The notes beneath the pieces were generated by a model that saw only the letters and a program-made list of their open reading frames with translations, was not told the DNA's origin and made no database searches. A DNA stretch of 64,000 nt from Hyphococcus sp. (lineage in GTDB: Bacteria; Pseudomonadota; Alphaproteobacteria; Caulobacterales; Parvularculaceae): NCBI GenBank assembly GCA_021776335.1, contig JAJFGB010000011.1, forward strand, positions 496,001 to 560,000, written 5' to 3'. How positions within the stretch are numbered: position 1 is the stretch's first letter; each line of letters starts with the position of its first letter. The position numbers and the translations under genes are program-made. This document shows positions 33,911 to 43,055 of the stretch, one piece after another.

Positions 33911-34891
33911 ATGAATATCATTAGTTTCGGGGTGATTTCGCTATGCTTTATGCTTGCAATGACAGGCTGCAACTCAGATGCAGGCAAAGAAGCGGAAGCG
34001 AACAAAGAAACAGATGTCAGCGCTGAGAAAACGGGGGTTAGCGAAACCGAGATGGTAGCGACCCGCGTTGCTTTGAGCAAAGCCTGCGAAGAAGGTAATG
34101 CCCAAAGTTGCGCCGCTTTTGGATTGATGATCGAGGTCGGCGCGGGTGGCCCCCCAGATCAAGAAGGTGCCTATAGGGCGTTCGAGAAAGCCTGTGACGG
34201 CGGCGAGGCCCTTGGTTGTTTCAATCTTGGCCTCATGATCAATCAAGGTTTTGGTGGAAATACTATCAAAAAGACCGCACGCGTTGCTTTTTCACAGGGA
34301 TGCGACGGTGGATCGACGGAAAGCTGCTTCAATCTCGGGCTAATGCTCAACCTCGGAATAGGCGGTGCTATAGACAAAATAGCTTCACGCATAGCTATCA
34401 CAAAAGCATGCGAAGGTAATTTTGCAAAAGGCTGCACCAGCCTTGGGTTTATGTTCCATGACGGTATAGGCGGCGATGTTGACATGAAAGCTGCCCATCT
34501 CACCTACGTTAAGGCATGCGAGGGTGGCGATGCAGTAGGCTGCTATAGTCTTGGTGCCATGCTCTTTGCTGGTGAGAGTGGAAAAGTAGACAAAAAGGCC
34601 GCTCGCGAAGCCTATGCAAAGGCCTGCGATGCTAACGATGCAGGGGGCTGCAAAAATTTGGGATTCATGCTCGGCACGGGTGATGGCGGAGCAGAGGATA
34701 AACAGGCAGCACGCGAAGCATACGCTAAAGCCTGTCTTGGCGGAGATGGGGAAGGCTGCTCCAGCATCGGCTTCATGTTAGAAAAGGGCATGGGCGGTGA
34801 GGTGGACATCGAAGCCGCGCGTAAAGCGTACAAAAAATCATGCGCCATGGGCAGTATGGCGGGATGCAACGGCGCAATTTCCTTAAATTAG
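33911..34891 (+). CDS. Cysteine-rich Sel1-repeat lipoprotein (Hcp-like)
   Basis: 326 residues from the ATG at 33911, which has GGGGAAAAG upstream. A lipoprotein signal peptide ends in LAMTGC with Cys18 as the lipidation site. Then come about seven alpha/alpha repeats of about 36 residues of the form KAC..G...GC..LG.M...G.GG..D...A. Each repeat carries a Cys pair that can form a disulfide, as in the Helicobacter Hcp proteins. Sel1 repeats mediate protein binding in envelope and signalling contexts. Lies inside the putative tRNA-Arg island. Confidence 0.87.
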   Translation: MNIISFGVISLCFMLAMTGCNSDAGKEAEANKETDVSAEKTGVSETEMVATRVALSKACEEGNAQSCAAFGLMIEVGAGGPPDQEGAYRAFEKACDGGEALGCFNLGLMINQGFGGNTIKKTARVAFSQGCDGGSTESCFNLGLMLNLGIGGAIDKIASRIAITKACEGNFAKGCTSLGFMFHDGIGGDVDMKAAHLTYVKACEGGDAVGCYSLGAMLFAGESGKVDKKAAREAYAKACDANDAGGCKNLGFMLGTGDGGAEDKQAAREAYAKACLGGDGEGCSSIGFMLEKGMGGEVDIEAARKAYKKSCAMGSMAGCNGAISLN

Positions 34892-34899
34892 GCACCGTT

Positions 34900-34986
34900 A
34901 TGAGCAACGAAGATCAACTCGAAAAGATATATAGAGATCTAATGGCGACCTTCGATGTACTAAAAGCAGGTGACTGCCAATTCTGA
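34900..34986 (+). CDS. Possible 28-residue peptide
   Basis: The frame MSNEDQLEKIYRDLMATFDV... starts eight bases after the Sel1 gene and ends before the next lipoprotein gene. It is hydrophilic and helical in character, without a known family. No strong ribosome site; it may be chance. Confidence 0.25.
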   Translation: MSNEDQLEKIYRDLMATFDVLKAGDCQF

Positions 34987-35047
34987 ACGACAAGTTCAGT
35001 AGACAACCAGAAATGATTGTATCTGGCAGACAACAAGGAACACTGAA

Positions 35048-35503
35048 GTGCCAAATTATAATAGAAAAAGAAAAACGATCTTCCTCATTCCGTTGATAAT
35101 GCTGTTTTTGTCGTCCTGTTTTCCTTCAAGCGAAACCCAGATTGAAGGTAAAATCGAGATGACCTTTAAAATTGGCGAGGTGAGATCATTCATGCCCTTC
35201 ATCATTCTTGTGACCGATGACACCAGCTATTATATCTGGATGCATGACAAGAGCATTATTAGCCAAGGTGATCGGGCTGCGGACATATCCGTACCATTTG
35301 TTTTGCAGAATGAATATTTACATCACGCTACGGGGGAAATCTTAGATGCCGGTGCTATCCCAACCGCCTCCTCACCGATAGCTTTTCCAGAAAACCTACC
35401 CACAGAATATAAAGGCAAGCCGCTAAAAGTTCTTAAACTCACGAACCTAGAACAACGTGAGAAAATTAGGATTAGTGACGATAGCGAAGTACCAGATGAA
35501 TAA
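35048..35503 (+). CDS. Putative small lipoprotein
   Basis: 151 residues starting with GTG at 35048 (AAGGAACACT upstream). MPNYNRKRKTIFLIPLIMLF is a basic then hydrophobic signal peptide, with LSSC as the lipobox. The mature part is mixed charged and polar without a recognised domain. AT-rich coding compared with the chromosome backbone, in line with acquisition together with the Sel1 gene inside the tRNA-Arg island. Confidence 0.65.
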   Translation: MPNYNRKRKTIFLIPLIMLFLSSCFPSSETQIEGKIEMTFKIGEVRSFMPFIILVTDDTSYYIWMHDKSIISQGDRAADISVPFVLQNEYLHHATGEILDAGAIPTASSPIAFPENLPTEYKGKPLKVLKLTNLEQREKIRISDDSEVPDE

Positions 35504-35959
35504 AATTCATCATACTCATAGCTCGTATGTTCGCCTGTGCCGAAGCCCAGCATCTAAGCCGTTATTCTAATTCTCCGCCTTACCGCTGACCAGTACTGTT
35601 TTTCATCCCCTCGGGCGCGCCATTTTACATAAGTTATTGATTTTAAACGTTATGTCCATTTCTGACAAACCGGCTTCAATTCCAAGTGGCTGATACTATT
35701 GGAATTTGGTTCTAAACACAGACAGATACACGCGGTTATTGGAATTATTCCTGTACTGATTTATATTTTCAATGTCTGAAAATCGCCGGAGGCGCTCACT
35801 GGCGATGACACTTAGGACGGTGTTGAACGAAGTGAAGCCCGCCGTTCGCGGCGCCACCGAAAGAGTGGCGGGATTTCATCTCGCCCTACACGGCGAAGCC
35901 CCCTCGCCAATCGTCGATAAGTCCCGCTATACTCAGCACGCGCCGCACGGAGCACAATC
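35504..35959. other. Right end of the tRNA-Arg island and flanking intergenic DNA
   Basis: 456 bases. Contains the right direct repeat (35605-35622), then AT-rich sequence to about 35770 and a GC-rich part before the next gene. A short frame from 35772 has no support. No terminator or RNA gene seen. Confidence 0.4.
35605..35622 (+). repeat. Direct repeat of tRNA-Arg 3' end, attR-like copy
   Basis: ATCCCCTCGGGCGCGCCA, differing from the tRNA copy by one base. The rest of the tRNA is absent here. Together with the copy at 33514-33531 it frames 2.09 kb of lower-GC DNA. Confidence 0.7.
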
Positions 35960-36655
35960 ATGCGTCAATCGATCTTCGACTATGTAGGTAATCTTGACAC
36001 GCTGATCGCGGTGGTTGTCGGCGCGTTACTGGCGACGTCAGGCGCGTTGTTTGCTGAGTTGATTCAGGATCGGCTAAATCGCAAACGTCGCGAGCGGGAT
36101 GCAGCAAGGTTCTTTGGTGAAATTCTTGCCTCAATCGACCGGATAATTGATTTTGCGTTTCGCTCTCAAACTATTGGTGATGAATGGGGTTCGGTGACGC
36201 AACGATTGTTTAGAACGGCGATGCGCGAGGCCGGAGTTTATGAACGCAACCGTGAACGCCTGTTTGATCTCCGCAATGCCGAATTGCGATCGCGCATTCA
36301 CACGCATTTTTTGAGTGAGACGTTTCCAATCGATGCAGTGCTCACCAGCTGCGAACAGATAGAAGAACTGAGTAATGAGACGCAAGAAACGCCTCCATCT
36401 GGTCGGTTGAAAACTCGCCTCGAAAAACTACGTCTCGTACGCCAACGCAGCCTTGAGACCCTGCGTCGCGAACATGCCAAGACGCATGAGATCTGCGCCG
36501 AGCTTGAGAAAATAGGCGGCGTCAAATTCAGCTATGTATCGAGCGCGGCGCCCATCACTCAGCAAACTCAAAATGCGACAGACAACATAATTGACGATGT
36601 AGAAGATTGCACTGGGCAGACTGCGACACGAGCGCCAGAAAATACAATTTCATGA
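35960..36655 (+). CDS. Membrane-anchored hypothetical protein with coiled coil
   Basis: 231 residues, family not recognised. One membrane helix at about residues 13-35 (DTLIAVVVGALLATSGALF) is followed by an Arg-rich stretch LIQDRLNRKRRERDAARFF and a helical region with coiled-coil character around residues 145-185. The C-terminal 40 residues are Thr/Gln/Asn-rich and probably disordered. Placed alone between the tRNA-Arg island and UrcA. Confidence 0.6.
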   Translation: MRQSIFDYVGNLDTLIAVVVGALLATSGALFAELIQDRLNRKRRERDAARFFGEILASIDRIIDFAFRSQTIGDEWGSVTQRLFRTAMREAGVYERNRERLFDLRNAELRSRIHTHFLSETFPIDAVLTSCEQIEELSNETQETPPSGRLKTRLEKLRLVRQRSLETLRREHAKTHEICAELEKIGGVKFSYVSSAAPITQQTQNATDNIIDDVEDCTGQTATRAPENTIS

Positions 36656-37041
36656 GTCTGCGCATAAGTGAGCGTTCTGGTGTTGATTGCGCATCGTCGC
36701 TGTGACCGAATCTTGGACTGCTTAGCCCCGAAAACAAATGTTCGTTATCGGCAAATATAAGCCGCTTGCATTGCTTCTGTCTCACTTTACAAAGCGGGCG
36801 TTCCTACCTTGGCCTGATGGATCAGCACTATGCTATTCAGGTGTTCGTAAGACTGAATGGACCAGGACACTTTCGTGTATGTGTCGCTCTTGAACTGCCC
36901 ATGAAAAACTGAGGCGCGACTGACGTCAACCGTGCCTAATTTGTGCTCGACCTGCCGCAGCAGAATGCGGCAGGTCGTGAGACGCAAAATACAAAATTGA
37001 GTCGGATAGGTAGCCGGTTGACACCCTGTGGTAGCGACCAC
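36656..37041. other. Intergenic region with a strong hairpin
   Basis: 386 bases downstream of both flanking genes. It holds a perfect 12-bp inverted repeat CGACCTGCCGCA (36948-36959) and its complement (36966-36977) with a six-base loop, without a T tract on either side. A minus-strand frame at 36787-37041 directly after the UrcA stop has no domain and reads through this hairpin. Confidence 0.5.
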
Positions 37042-37338
37042 TTAAATCGCACGAGCGATCACTTGTTGATGATAGGCGATGAATGCATCTTGTTTGGTCG
37101 CGGGAACAGCCTGATCAAGTAGATCAGCACGGCAAGCTTGTTCCATTTTCGTTGAATATAACGGCGAATTATAGTCACAAGCGCGCTTCGCCGTTCGTTC
37201 AAATTCAGCGTAATTTGCTTGTATGGAAATCGCCGTATCATAGCGAAAATCGACTGTCTCACCCGCTTGCGCGGAAGCGCCGGCAGTAAGAGCGATTGCA
37301 GCGAAGCCGATAGCGAAAGCTTTTGAAATGTTGATCAT
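37042..37338 (-). CDS. UrcA-family secreted protein
   Basis: 98 residues. The signal peptide MINISKAFAIGFAAIALTAG ends ASAQA. The mature part has the two cysteines and the AEFERTAKRAC / CRADLLDQAV pattern of the UrcA family, short periplasmic proteins frequent in Caulobacterales and Sphingomonadales with unknown role. It is divergent from the LysR gene with 102 bases between, so the regulator may act on it. Confidence 0.75.
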   Translation of the reverse strand: MINISKAFAIGFAAIALTAGASAQAGETVDFRYDTAISIQANYAEFERTAKRACDYNSPLYSTKMEQACRADLLDQAVPATKQDAFIAYHQQVIARAI

Positions 37339-37440
37339 GGTCTTTGTCCTTTTGTTGTCTTGACACCCTCCATATGGCCAATCACTATTGATTTGATAAC
37401 TCCATAAATGTGGATCACATCATCCAAAAACGGATAGATA

Positions 37441-38337
37441 ATGATGAAAAACCCCAATAACGTAGACTGGTCGCTTTTGCAGTCCTTTGTGGCGGTGAGT
37501 GAGCATGGCTCGTTTTCAGCGGCGGCCCGGGCCACAAACGGCAGCCAAGCGACCTTGAGCCGTCATATCTCGGCCCTTGAGCAACAGCTCGACACCCGCC
37601 TTTTTGACCGGGCGATTGGCGGTGTTGAAATGACCAAAAACGGCATTGAGATTCTTCGCCATGTCACAGATATGGCAGACGCCGCTGGTCGGTTGTCCCT
37701 CGCCGCTGAAGGACATGATCAGGCTATTTCAGGCACGGTTCGCGTCACGGCGCCCAACACGGTGGCGGCTTATTTACTGCCGGAGATCATTTCCGCGTTG
37801 CGTATTGCCGAACCAGAAATCGTTGTTGAACTGGTCGCTTCAAACAAAACCGAAAATCTTTTGCGCCGGGAAGCGGACATCGCCGTGAGAATGGTTGACC
37901 CCACGCAAGACGATCTGTTTGCGCGAAAGGTTGGTGAATCCGGGTTTGGTCTTTACGCCGCTAAATCGTATCTCGAACGGCATCCGGCGCCCAAAACTGC
38001 TCAAGACATATTTGATCATGATGTCATTGGCTTCGACACCAATGAGCGTCTTATTACCGGGTTTAGCCGCTTTGGCCTCGAAGTAGACCGCGATTTTTTT
38101 GCGTTTCGATGCGACAACCAGGTCGTATGCTGGAACATGGTGCTTGCCGGTTTTGGACTAAGCATAAATCAGCGAGAGATTGGTGACGCAGAACCATTAG
38201 TGTCGCTTATTGATCTGCCGAACACAATGGCGCGGTTTCCGGTTTGGATTGTTGCCCATTCCGAACTGAAAACCAACCTTCGCGTAAGAAGAGTTTTTGA
38301 CTTTCTCGCTGAGGAAGTCGCCAAAGTCACCGATTAA
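37441..38337 (+). CDS. LysR-family transcriptional regulator
   Basis: 298 residues. The N-terminal winged helix-turn-helix WSLLQSFVAVSEHGSFSAAARA...SQATLSRHISALEQQL (about 10-60) is followed by a periplasmic-binding-protein-like effector domain (about 90-295). LysR regulators commonly control a divergent gene; here that is the UrcA gene. Effector unknown. Confidence 0.92.
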   Translation: MMKNPNNVDWSLLQSFVAVSEHGSFSAAARATNGSQATLSRHISALEQQLDTRLFDRAIGGVEMTKNGIEILRHVTDMADAAGRLSLAAEGHDQAISGTVRVTAPNTVAAYLLPEIISALRIAEPEIVVELVASNKTENLLRREADIAVRMVDPTQDDLFARKVGESGFGLYAAKSYLERHPAPKTAQDIFDHDVIGFDTNERLITGFSRFGLEVDRDFFAFRCDNQVVCWNMVLAGFGLSINQREIGDAEPLVSLIDLPNTMARFPVWIVAHSELKTNLRVRRVFDFLAEEVAKVTD

Positions 38338-38598
38338 ACAACTAACCGAATGTGAGCAGTTGGGATGCCTCACCGTTTGGTAGCGGGGTCACCAAAACTA
38401 ATTCAGGGCTGGAAGCAGCCCTTGACCAAAGCGAATGTGAACGTCCGTTTAGGGCCAGTATTACCCATCGAGTTCATCACGCCAATCGTCCAATTCATCC
38501 CACGAATGGTTCAAAGTTTTGTCGTCCAGGCGCGCCACTCTGGTTTGCCATGAATAAAACCTTAGGGAAGCAGGCCGGTCACGAGAATCAGGCGCCCG

Positions 38599-39021
38599 CT
38601 AATCCTGATCAGGCGGTGGCGGTCGTGAAAGAACGAAAGCAGCGGCAATGGAAAGAACGATCCCCTGTATCACCAGCACGTGACTTGGCGCGTCCATCGC
38701 TACAGCCAGACAGAATACGCTGATCATCGACGCGATGCCGACGGCCTTCGTTCGACGGCCGATGGCGCCGTGCCTGTGCCAATTTTCAATAAGTGGTCCA
38801 AATGTTGGGTGGTTGAGAAGCCAGTCGTGTAGCCGCTTTGACGAGCGCGCGAAAGCATATGTTGCAACCAATATAAAAGGCGTCGTCGGCAATAATGGCA
38901 AGGCGACACCAAGTGCGCCGAGCCCGAGAGCAACCAGGCCTAGCGCTAACCACAAAAAACGCGCCGGACCCACCGCGATTTTTTCCTGACTGCTATCCCT
39001 TGGCTCGCCCTTGCCCGTCAT
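38599..39021 (-). CDS. YbaN-family (DUF454) inner-membrane protein
   Basis: 140 residues from the ATG at 39021. The signature ALPLLPTTPFILVATYAFARSSKR with LHDWLLNHPTFGPLIENW is that of the DUF454 family, to which E. coli YbaN belongs. Three hydrophobic segments: GLVALGLGALGVALPLLP, one after it, and a pair near the C-terminus. Function unknown. The frame is open to 39087 without support for the extra residues. Confidence 0.85.
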   Translation of the reverse strand: MTGKGEPRDSSQEKIAVGPARFLWLALGLVALGLGALGVALPLLPTTPFILVATYAFARSSKRLHDWLLNHPTFGPLIENWHRHGAIGRRTKAVGIASMISVFCLAVAMDAPSHVLVIQGIVLSIAAAFVLSRPPPPDQD

Positions 39022-39185
39022 TATTTTCTTCCGCTCCGGCGCCCCATATCTAAATCGCTGTAAAGACAAAGTTTTTTCGACTACCACTATTCGAACAGTA
39101 CCCGAACTCGACTGCCGGTTATTGGCCCTGAATCGCCGCCCGACGGCGGTAGATCAAATGTTGATCATGTACAAGGATTTATGTG

Positions 39186-39602
39186 ATGAGAATATTTTTC
39201 TATGGCCTCTTTATGGACGAGCGCTTGCTTGCGACGAAGAGTATAACGCCAACCAGCAAAGTCATCGGGTATTTGGACGGCTTCGATTTACGCGTTGGAG
39301 AGCGGGCAACCTTGTTCCGGCAGCCCGGTGGTCGAGCATACGGAGTCGTGATGGACATTCTTCCCGGTGAGGTCAGTGATTTGTATTCGGAGGATAGTGT
39401 CGCGGACTATTTGCCAGAACCTGTCACAGTCGAGGCGCTGGATGGTTCGAGACTTGACGCCGCCTGCTACAACTTACCACCAAATAAAGTTACTGGAACC
39501 AACAAGGCGTACGCGAAATCGCTTCATGAGGTGGCGGTCAGGTTGGGTTTCCCCGACTCTTATCTCGACCAAATTAGGCAGACAGGATGGCCGATAGCCT
39601 GA
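39186..39602 (+). CDS. Gamma-glutamylcyclotransferase-like protein
   Basis: 138 residues from the ATG at 39186 (a GTG at 39183 is in frame). FFYGLFMDERLL is the substrate-loop motif YG.xM of the GGCT/AIG2 fold, and GRAYGVVMDI lies where the second core strand is expected. Enzymes of this fold cyclise gamma-glutamyl amines to 5-oxoproline; the catalytic Glu cannot be assigned with certainty, so the activity is only inferred. Confidence 0.7.
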   Translation: MRIFFYGLFMDERLLATKSITPTSKVIGYLDGFDLRVGERATLFRQPGGRAYGVVMDILPGEVSDLYSEDSVADYLPEPVTVEALDGSRLDAACYNLPPNKVTGTNKAYAKSLHEVAVRLGFPDSYLDQIRQTGWPIA

Positions 39603-39771
39603 TTGTCAAAAGCTATCTTGCAAATGGCGGTTATTTTTTGTCCCGACTCTACTTCTGTAATTGCCCGCTCCCGGCGAAAAATTGACAATACAACATTATT
39701 CCCAAATCAATTATCTGATCTGGGTTTTCGAAACAATTTTAAGATTGCGGTATTCAAGATTCTTGAGGTCT

Positions 39772-40200
39772 TTATTGTTCCACCGGAACAACAAATGGTG
39801 CGTTTGGTTTGCCCAATTGGAATATGGACACTTTTAATGGTTTCGTCGCGCTTGGATTACGTGCGTCCATAGTTGAACCTGGTATCATTTGCAGCGCATC
39901 CCCCGCTTTATATAACTTCAAACCGACACCCTCCATGTCGACTTCAAATTCACCTTCAATTACGTAAATGAAAAGATTGCCGTTATGGTAATGTCTGGGG
40001 GCTTTCCAATTGGGAGGGAAATAAGCTTCCCGGATCAACACCTCTGATCCGTTGGAGAGATCAATACTACTATTGAACAGGACATTGTTATAACGCTCTC
40101 CGATTGGCTCAGCTTTCGGGTGATGTAGGAAAAAATAACCCATTACCAGAAAAGCGAATATTCCCGTAAACAGCAGGGCGGTGTTTCTATCGATTTTCAT
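39772..40200 (-). CDS. Membrane-anchored cupin-domain protein
   Basis: 142 residues. An N-terminal helix (LLFTGIFAFLVMGYFFL) anchors the protein or acts as signal. The cupin core shows APRHYHNGNLFIYVIEGEFEV (split here: APRHYHNGN, YVIEGEFEV) with two histidines of the metal site, and GDALQMIPGST as the second motif. It probably faces the periplasm. Ligand and reaction unknown. Confidence 0.75.
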   Translation of the reverse strand: MKIDRNTALLFTGIFAFLVMGYFFLHHPKAEPIGERYNNVLFNSSIDLSNGSEVLIREAYFPPNWKAPRHYHNGNLFIYVIEGEFEVDMEGVGLKLYKAGDALQMIPGSTMDARNPSATKPLKVSIFQLGKPNAPFVVPVEQ

Positions 40201-40388
40201 ATGCTTCGCTCTTCCAATTGCGAGCCCCGTGCTGGCCTAATGTTGATTGGCTGTCAAATTTTGAGTGATTTTGAAGTAATTGAAACACCTTTCTCCGGTT
40301 GTTCTTATCGCAAGCCGGCGCCTGCATGGGCGCTTGCCTAGATTCGGTGGCGCTGGACATATTTTCCGCGGGAAATTACAAAAGCTGT

Positions 40389-41336
40389 ATGCCTGATTTT
40401 AGAAAAGTAATTTTGTTGCTCATAGGCATTGTCTTCGCAGTGTCAAAAAGCGCTTCCGCGATGATTTCTTATGATAATTGGCCTCAAATCTCGGGGCAAT
40501 ATCTCGGGCAGGAGCTACCTGGAAGGGTGGCCGAAATCTTTGCTCCAGGTGTTATATCCACTGAACGAAGCGAAATAAATTCGGTCTTTTCGCCCGATGG
40601 AAACGAATTTTATTTTACTGCTTGGACGGTTGAAACCGGCACAAAAATAATGGTCACTGAACAAATAGATGGGCATTGGACTGTGCCGACAGTGGCATCA
40701 TTTTCAAAAGATTATAGTAATGTTGATCCCGCCATAAGCTATGACGGCAAGAAAATGTTCTTTGGCGCTCGTCGGCCTCGCCCCGGTGAATCCGAAATCA
40801 GGGAAAGGGGATTTGATATTTGGTTTTCTGATCGCACTGAAACTGGTTGGGGTGAAGCGCAGTATCTTGGGCCAATTATAAACTCTGGAGACAGTCAGGT
40901 TCACGCGACGACCACTCAAGATGGCGTGCTTTATTTTCAAGCAATACGGGAAGACAGTTACGGAAAAGCGGACATCTACCGATCCCGCTTAGAGAGCGGG
41001 GCTTATCAAATCCCGGAAAATTTAGGGCCGGTCATAAATTCCGAGCTTTATGAGGGTGATGTTTTTGTTGCCAAAGACGAGAGCTATTTGATCGTCTCGA
41101 TTAACGGGCGCGCAGATAGTTTTGGCGGCGCCGATCTTTATGTGAGCTTTCGCGACACAAATGATTCATGGTCGCCCCTGAAAAACATGGGTAGCGCAAT
41201 CAATTCTGAAGAGCGTGAATTCTGCCCAATGCTTACGCCCGATGGAAAGTATTTCTTCTTTACAAGCAAACGAAATGGCGAAGGAGATATATTTTGGATC
41301 GATGCCAAGATAATTGAGGCATTAAGAGACCACTGA
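40389..41336 (+). CDS. PD40/TolB-type beta-propeller protein, secreted
   Basis: 315 residues from the ATG at 40389, where the signal peptide MPDFRKVILLLIGIVFAVSK...ASA begins; an upstream extension is possible. Repeated blades carry the WD40-like PD40 motif: FSPDGNEFYFTAW, ISYDGKKMFFGARR, TTQDGVLYFQA, and LTPDGKYFFFTSKRNGEGDIFW. Such propellers are often binding modules in the periplasm. No tol genes nearby. Confidence 0.8.
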   Translation: MPDFRKVILLLIGIVFAVSKSASAMISYDNWPQISGQYLGQELPGRVAEIFAPGVISTERSEINSVFSPDGNEFYFTAWTVETGTKIMVTEQIDGHWTVPTVASFSKDYSNVDPAISYDGKKMFFGARRPRPGESEIRERGFDIWFSDRTETGWGEAQYLGPIINSGDSQVHATTTQDGVLYFQAIREDSYGKADIYRSRLESGAYQIPENLGPVINSELYEGDVFVAKDESYLIVSINGRADSFGGADLYVSFRDTNDSWSPLKNMGSAINSEEREFCPMLTPDGKYFFFTSKRNGEGDIFWIDAKIIEALRDH

Positions 41337-41454
41337 AAGCCGCTGCCAAGAATGTAGCTGTTGCCCAGTCGCCTAACCATAAACTGCGCCGTTGTGTATT
41401 TCGGGTAACCTGAAACACTTCAGCCACTAAGTTCTCTGTGCCATATTTTCAACG

Positions 41455-42804
41455 CTACATCATTTCCGCTTCTGCAAGGATCGCAAGAAGCGCTGACTGA
41501 ATGGCCAAATGAGAGTCGACATTTTCCCAGGACTCATTTGGCGCGTGCGCATTCTTAGAGATACCGCCGCGGCTTAAGGTGACCGCTGGGATACCAAGTG
41601 AGATGGGTATGTTGGAATCTGTCGACGATGCGACAAACTGAGGTTCAATACCAAGGCTTTGCATTGCAACGCCGACATTGTGGATCAGGCTTGCCTCGAG
41701 ATCCGCGCGGCCGGGTGGTCTTTGTCCCACTGATTTGACTTCAACCGTCAAAGCTTCGCCCGCCAGGCGGGATTTGTTTTCTTTTTCGAGTGCTTCATGC
41801 ACCGCCTTTTGAAAGGCGGCGTCCAACCGCGCAAGCTTCGCAGGGTCCGTCGAGCGCATATCGACTTCCATCCAGCTTGTAAAAGGAATGGAGTTGATCG
41901 AGGTGCCGCCGCCGATCCGGCCAACAGAGAAGGTCGCTTTCGGTTCGCCTTGGGTTATACGCCGCGCATATTGCGTGAAACCGGTGATGGTTTCGGACAA
42001 GGCTTGATGGGGATGGGCGCGTCCAAACGCGCCATAAGAATGCCCGCCAGGTCCGCTGAATGTGACGCGATATCGCGATGATCCGACGGCGTCTATTACA
42101 ACACGATCGTCTGCCCCGCCGTCAATGGCCATAAAGCTGTCGATTTTGGGTCCGCCCTCGCGAAAAAGATGACGGACGCCGCGAAGATCGCCGAGCCCTT
42201 CCTCGCCAACGGAGCCAATGAAAAGAATATCCGCGGCAGTCTCTATATTATGCGCCTCTAACGCGTCCACAAGACTGAGAAGAATGACAAGGCCGCGTGT
42301 GTTGTCGCCGATGCCGGGCGCCCGATATACATTGCCCTCGCGGCGCACGGTGACGTCTGTTCCGGCTGGAAACACTGTATCCAGATGAGCGACAACCGCG
42401 ATGGTGCGGTCGCCTTTTTGGCCAGGTCGACGGCCGATGACATTTCCAACTTCATCGACGGACACATCGGTCAGTCCTGCGGATTTGAGCCGCTTGGCGA
42501 ATTCGGCTGCGCGCTTTTCTTCGTGGAAAGGCGGCGCCGGAATTTCGGTCAACGTGATCAGGCGATCAACATTGAGTTGATTCATGCCTTCAATTGTTTT
42601 CATCGCAGCGCGAATTTTAGGATCGGCGGCGATTGCGGCAACCTGCGATGAGGCCTCTGCTTCGATGACCGTGTTGCTGGCGGCATGGACAGCGCCAATG
42701 TCATCCGTATGCGTGCAGCCTGTTAATCCAAAGCCAACCAGCGCGGCGGTCGCCAGAGTGCATTTCAAAGTTCTGTTCGTAAGCGTCATTCTGAGCTTGC
42801 CCAT
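41455..42804 (-). CDS. M20-family zinc metallopeptidase, lipoprotein
   Basis: 449 residues from the ATG at 42804 (GAGGGAAC upstream). A lipoprotein signal ends in LTGC. The M20 core has AHLDTV (zinc His and catalytic Asp), GDNTRG (bridging Asp), GEEGLGD (catalytic Glu and zinc Glu) and a C-terminal His, with the dimerisation insert SGPGGHSYGAFG in between. Resembles peptidase T-like or carboxypeptidase G2-like members that trim peptides. The lipobox places it in the envelope, which is less usual for the family. Confidence 0.9.
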   Translation of the reverse strand: MGKLRMTLTNRTLKCTLATAALVGFGLTGCTHTDDIGAVHAASNTVIEAEASSQVAAIAADPKIRAAMKTIEGMNQLNVDRLITLTEIPAPPFHEEKRAAEFAKRLKSAGLTDVSVDEVGNVIGRRPGQKGDRTIAVVAHLDTVFPAGTDVTVRREGNVYRAPGIGDNTRGLVILLSLVDALEAHNIETAADILFIGSVGEEGLGDLRGVRHLFREGGPKIDSFMAIDGGADDRVVIDAVGSSRYRVTFSGPGGHSYGAFGRAHPHQALSETITGFTQYARRITQGEPKATFSVGRIGGGTSINSIPFTSWMEVDMRSTDPAKLARLDAAFQKAVHEALEKENKSRLAGEALTVEVKSVGQRPPGRADLEASLIHNVGVAMQSLGIEPQFVASSTDSNIPISLGIPAVTLSRGGISKNAHAPNESWENVDSHLAIQSALLAILAEAEMM

Positions 42805-43055
42805 TGTCGTTCCCTCTATGGTGCGGCGCAACGATAATTCGATCCCCTCGGCGCTGCAATCACCGGGTTTTATCGGCTTTTTGTTAATTTCTGAAGAATC
42901 ACGAGCTGATGCGCGGGCTCTCGACAATGAGGATGTGACTGATTCCCAGCGCTTTGTCACCGTCACATGCAATTTTTCACAGCCGATAGAAGGGGTGTGT
43001 AGATCGGGTATCATCCAGTCTAAAGGCTAATAGTTGACACCCGACGGCGTTACAA

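Noticed and set aside
36787-37041. Frame starting directly after the UrcA stop
   Set aside because: Runs through a perfect hairpin, has no domain, and its start is only an accident of adjacency.
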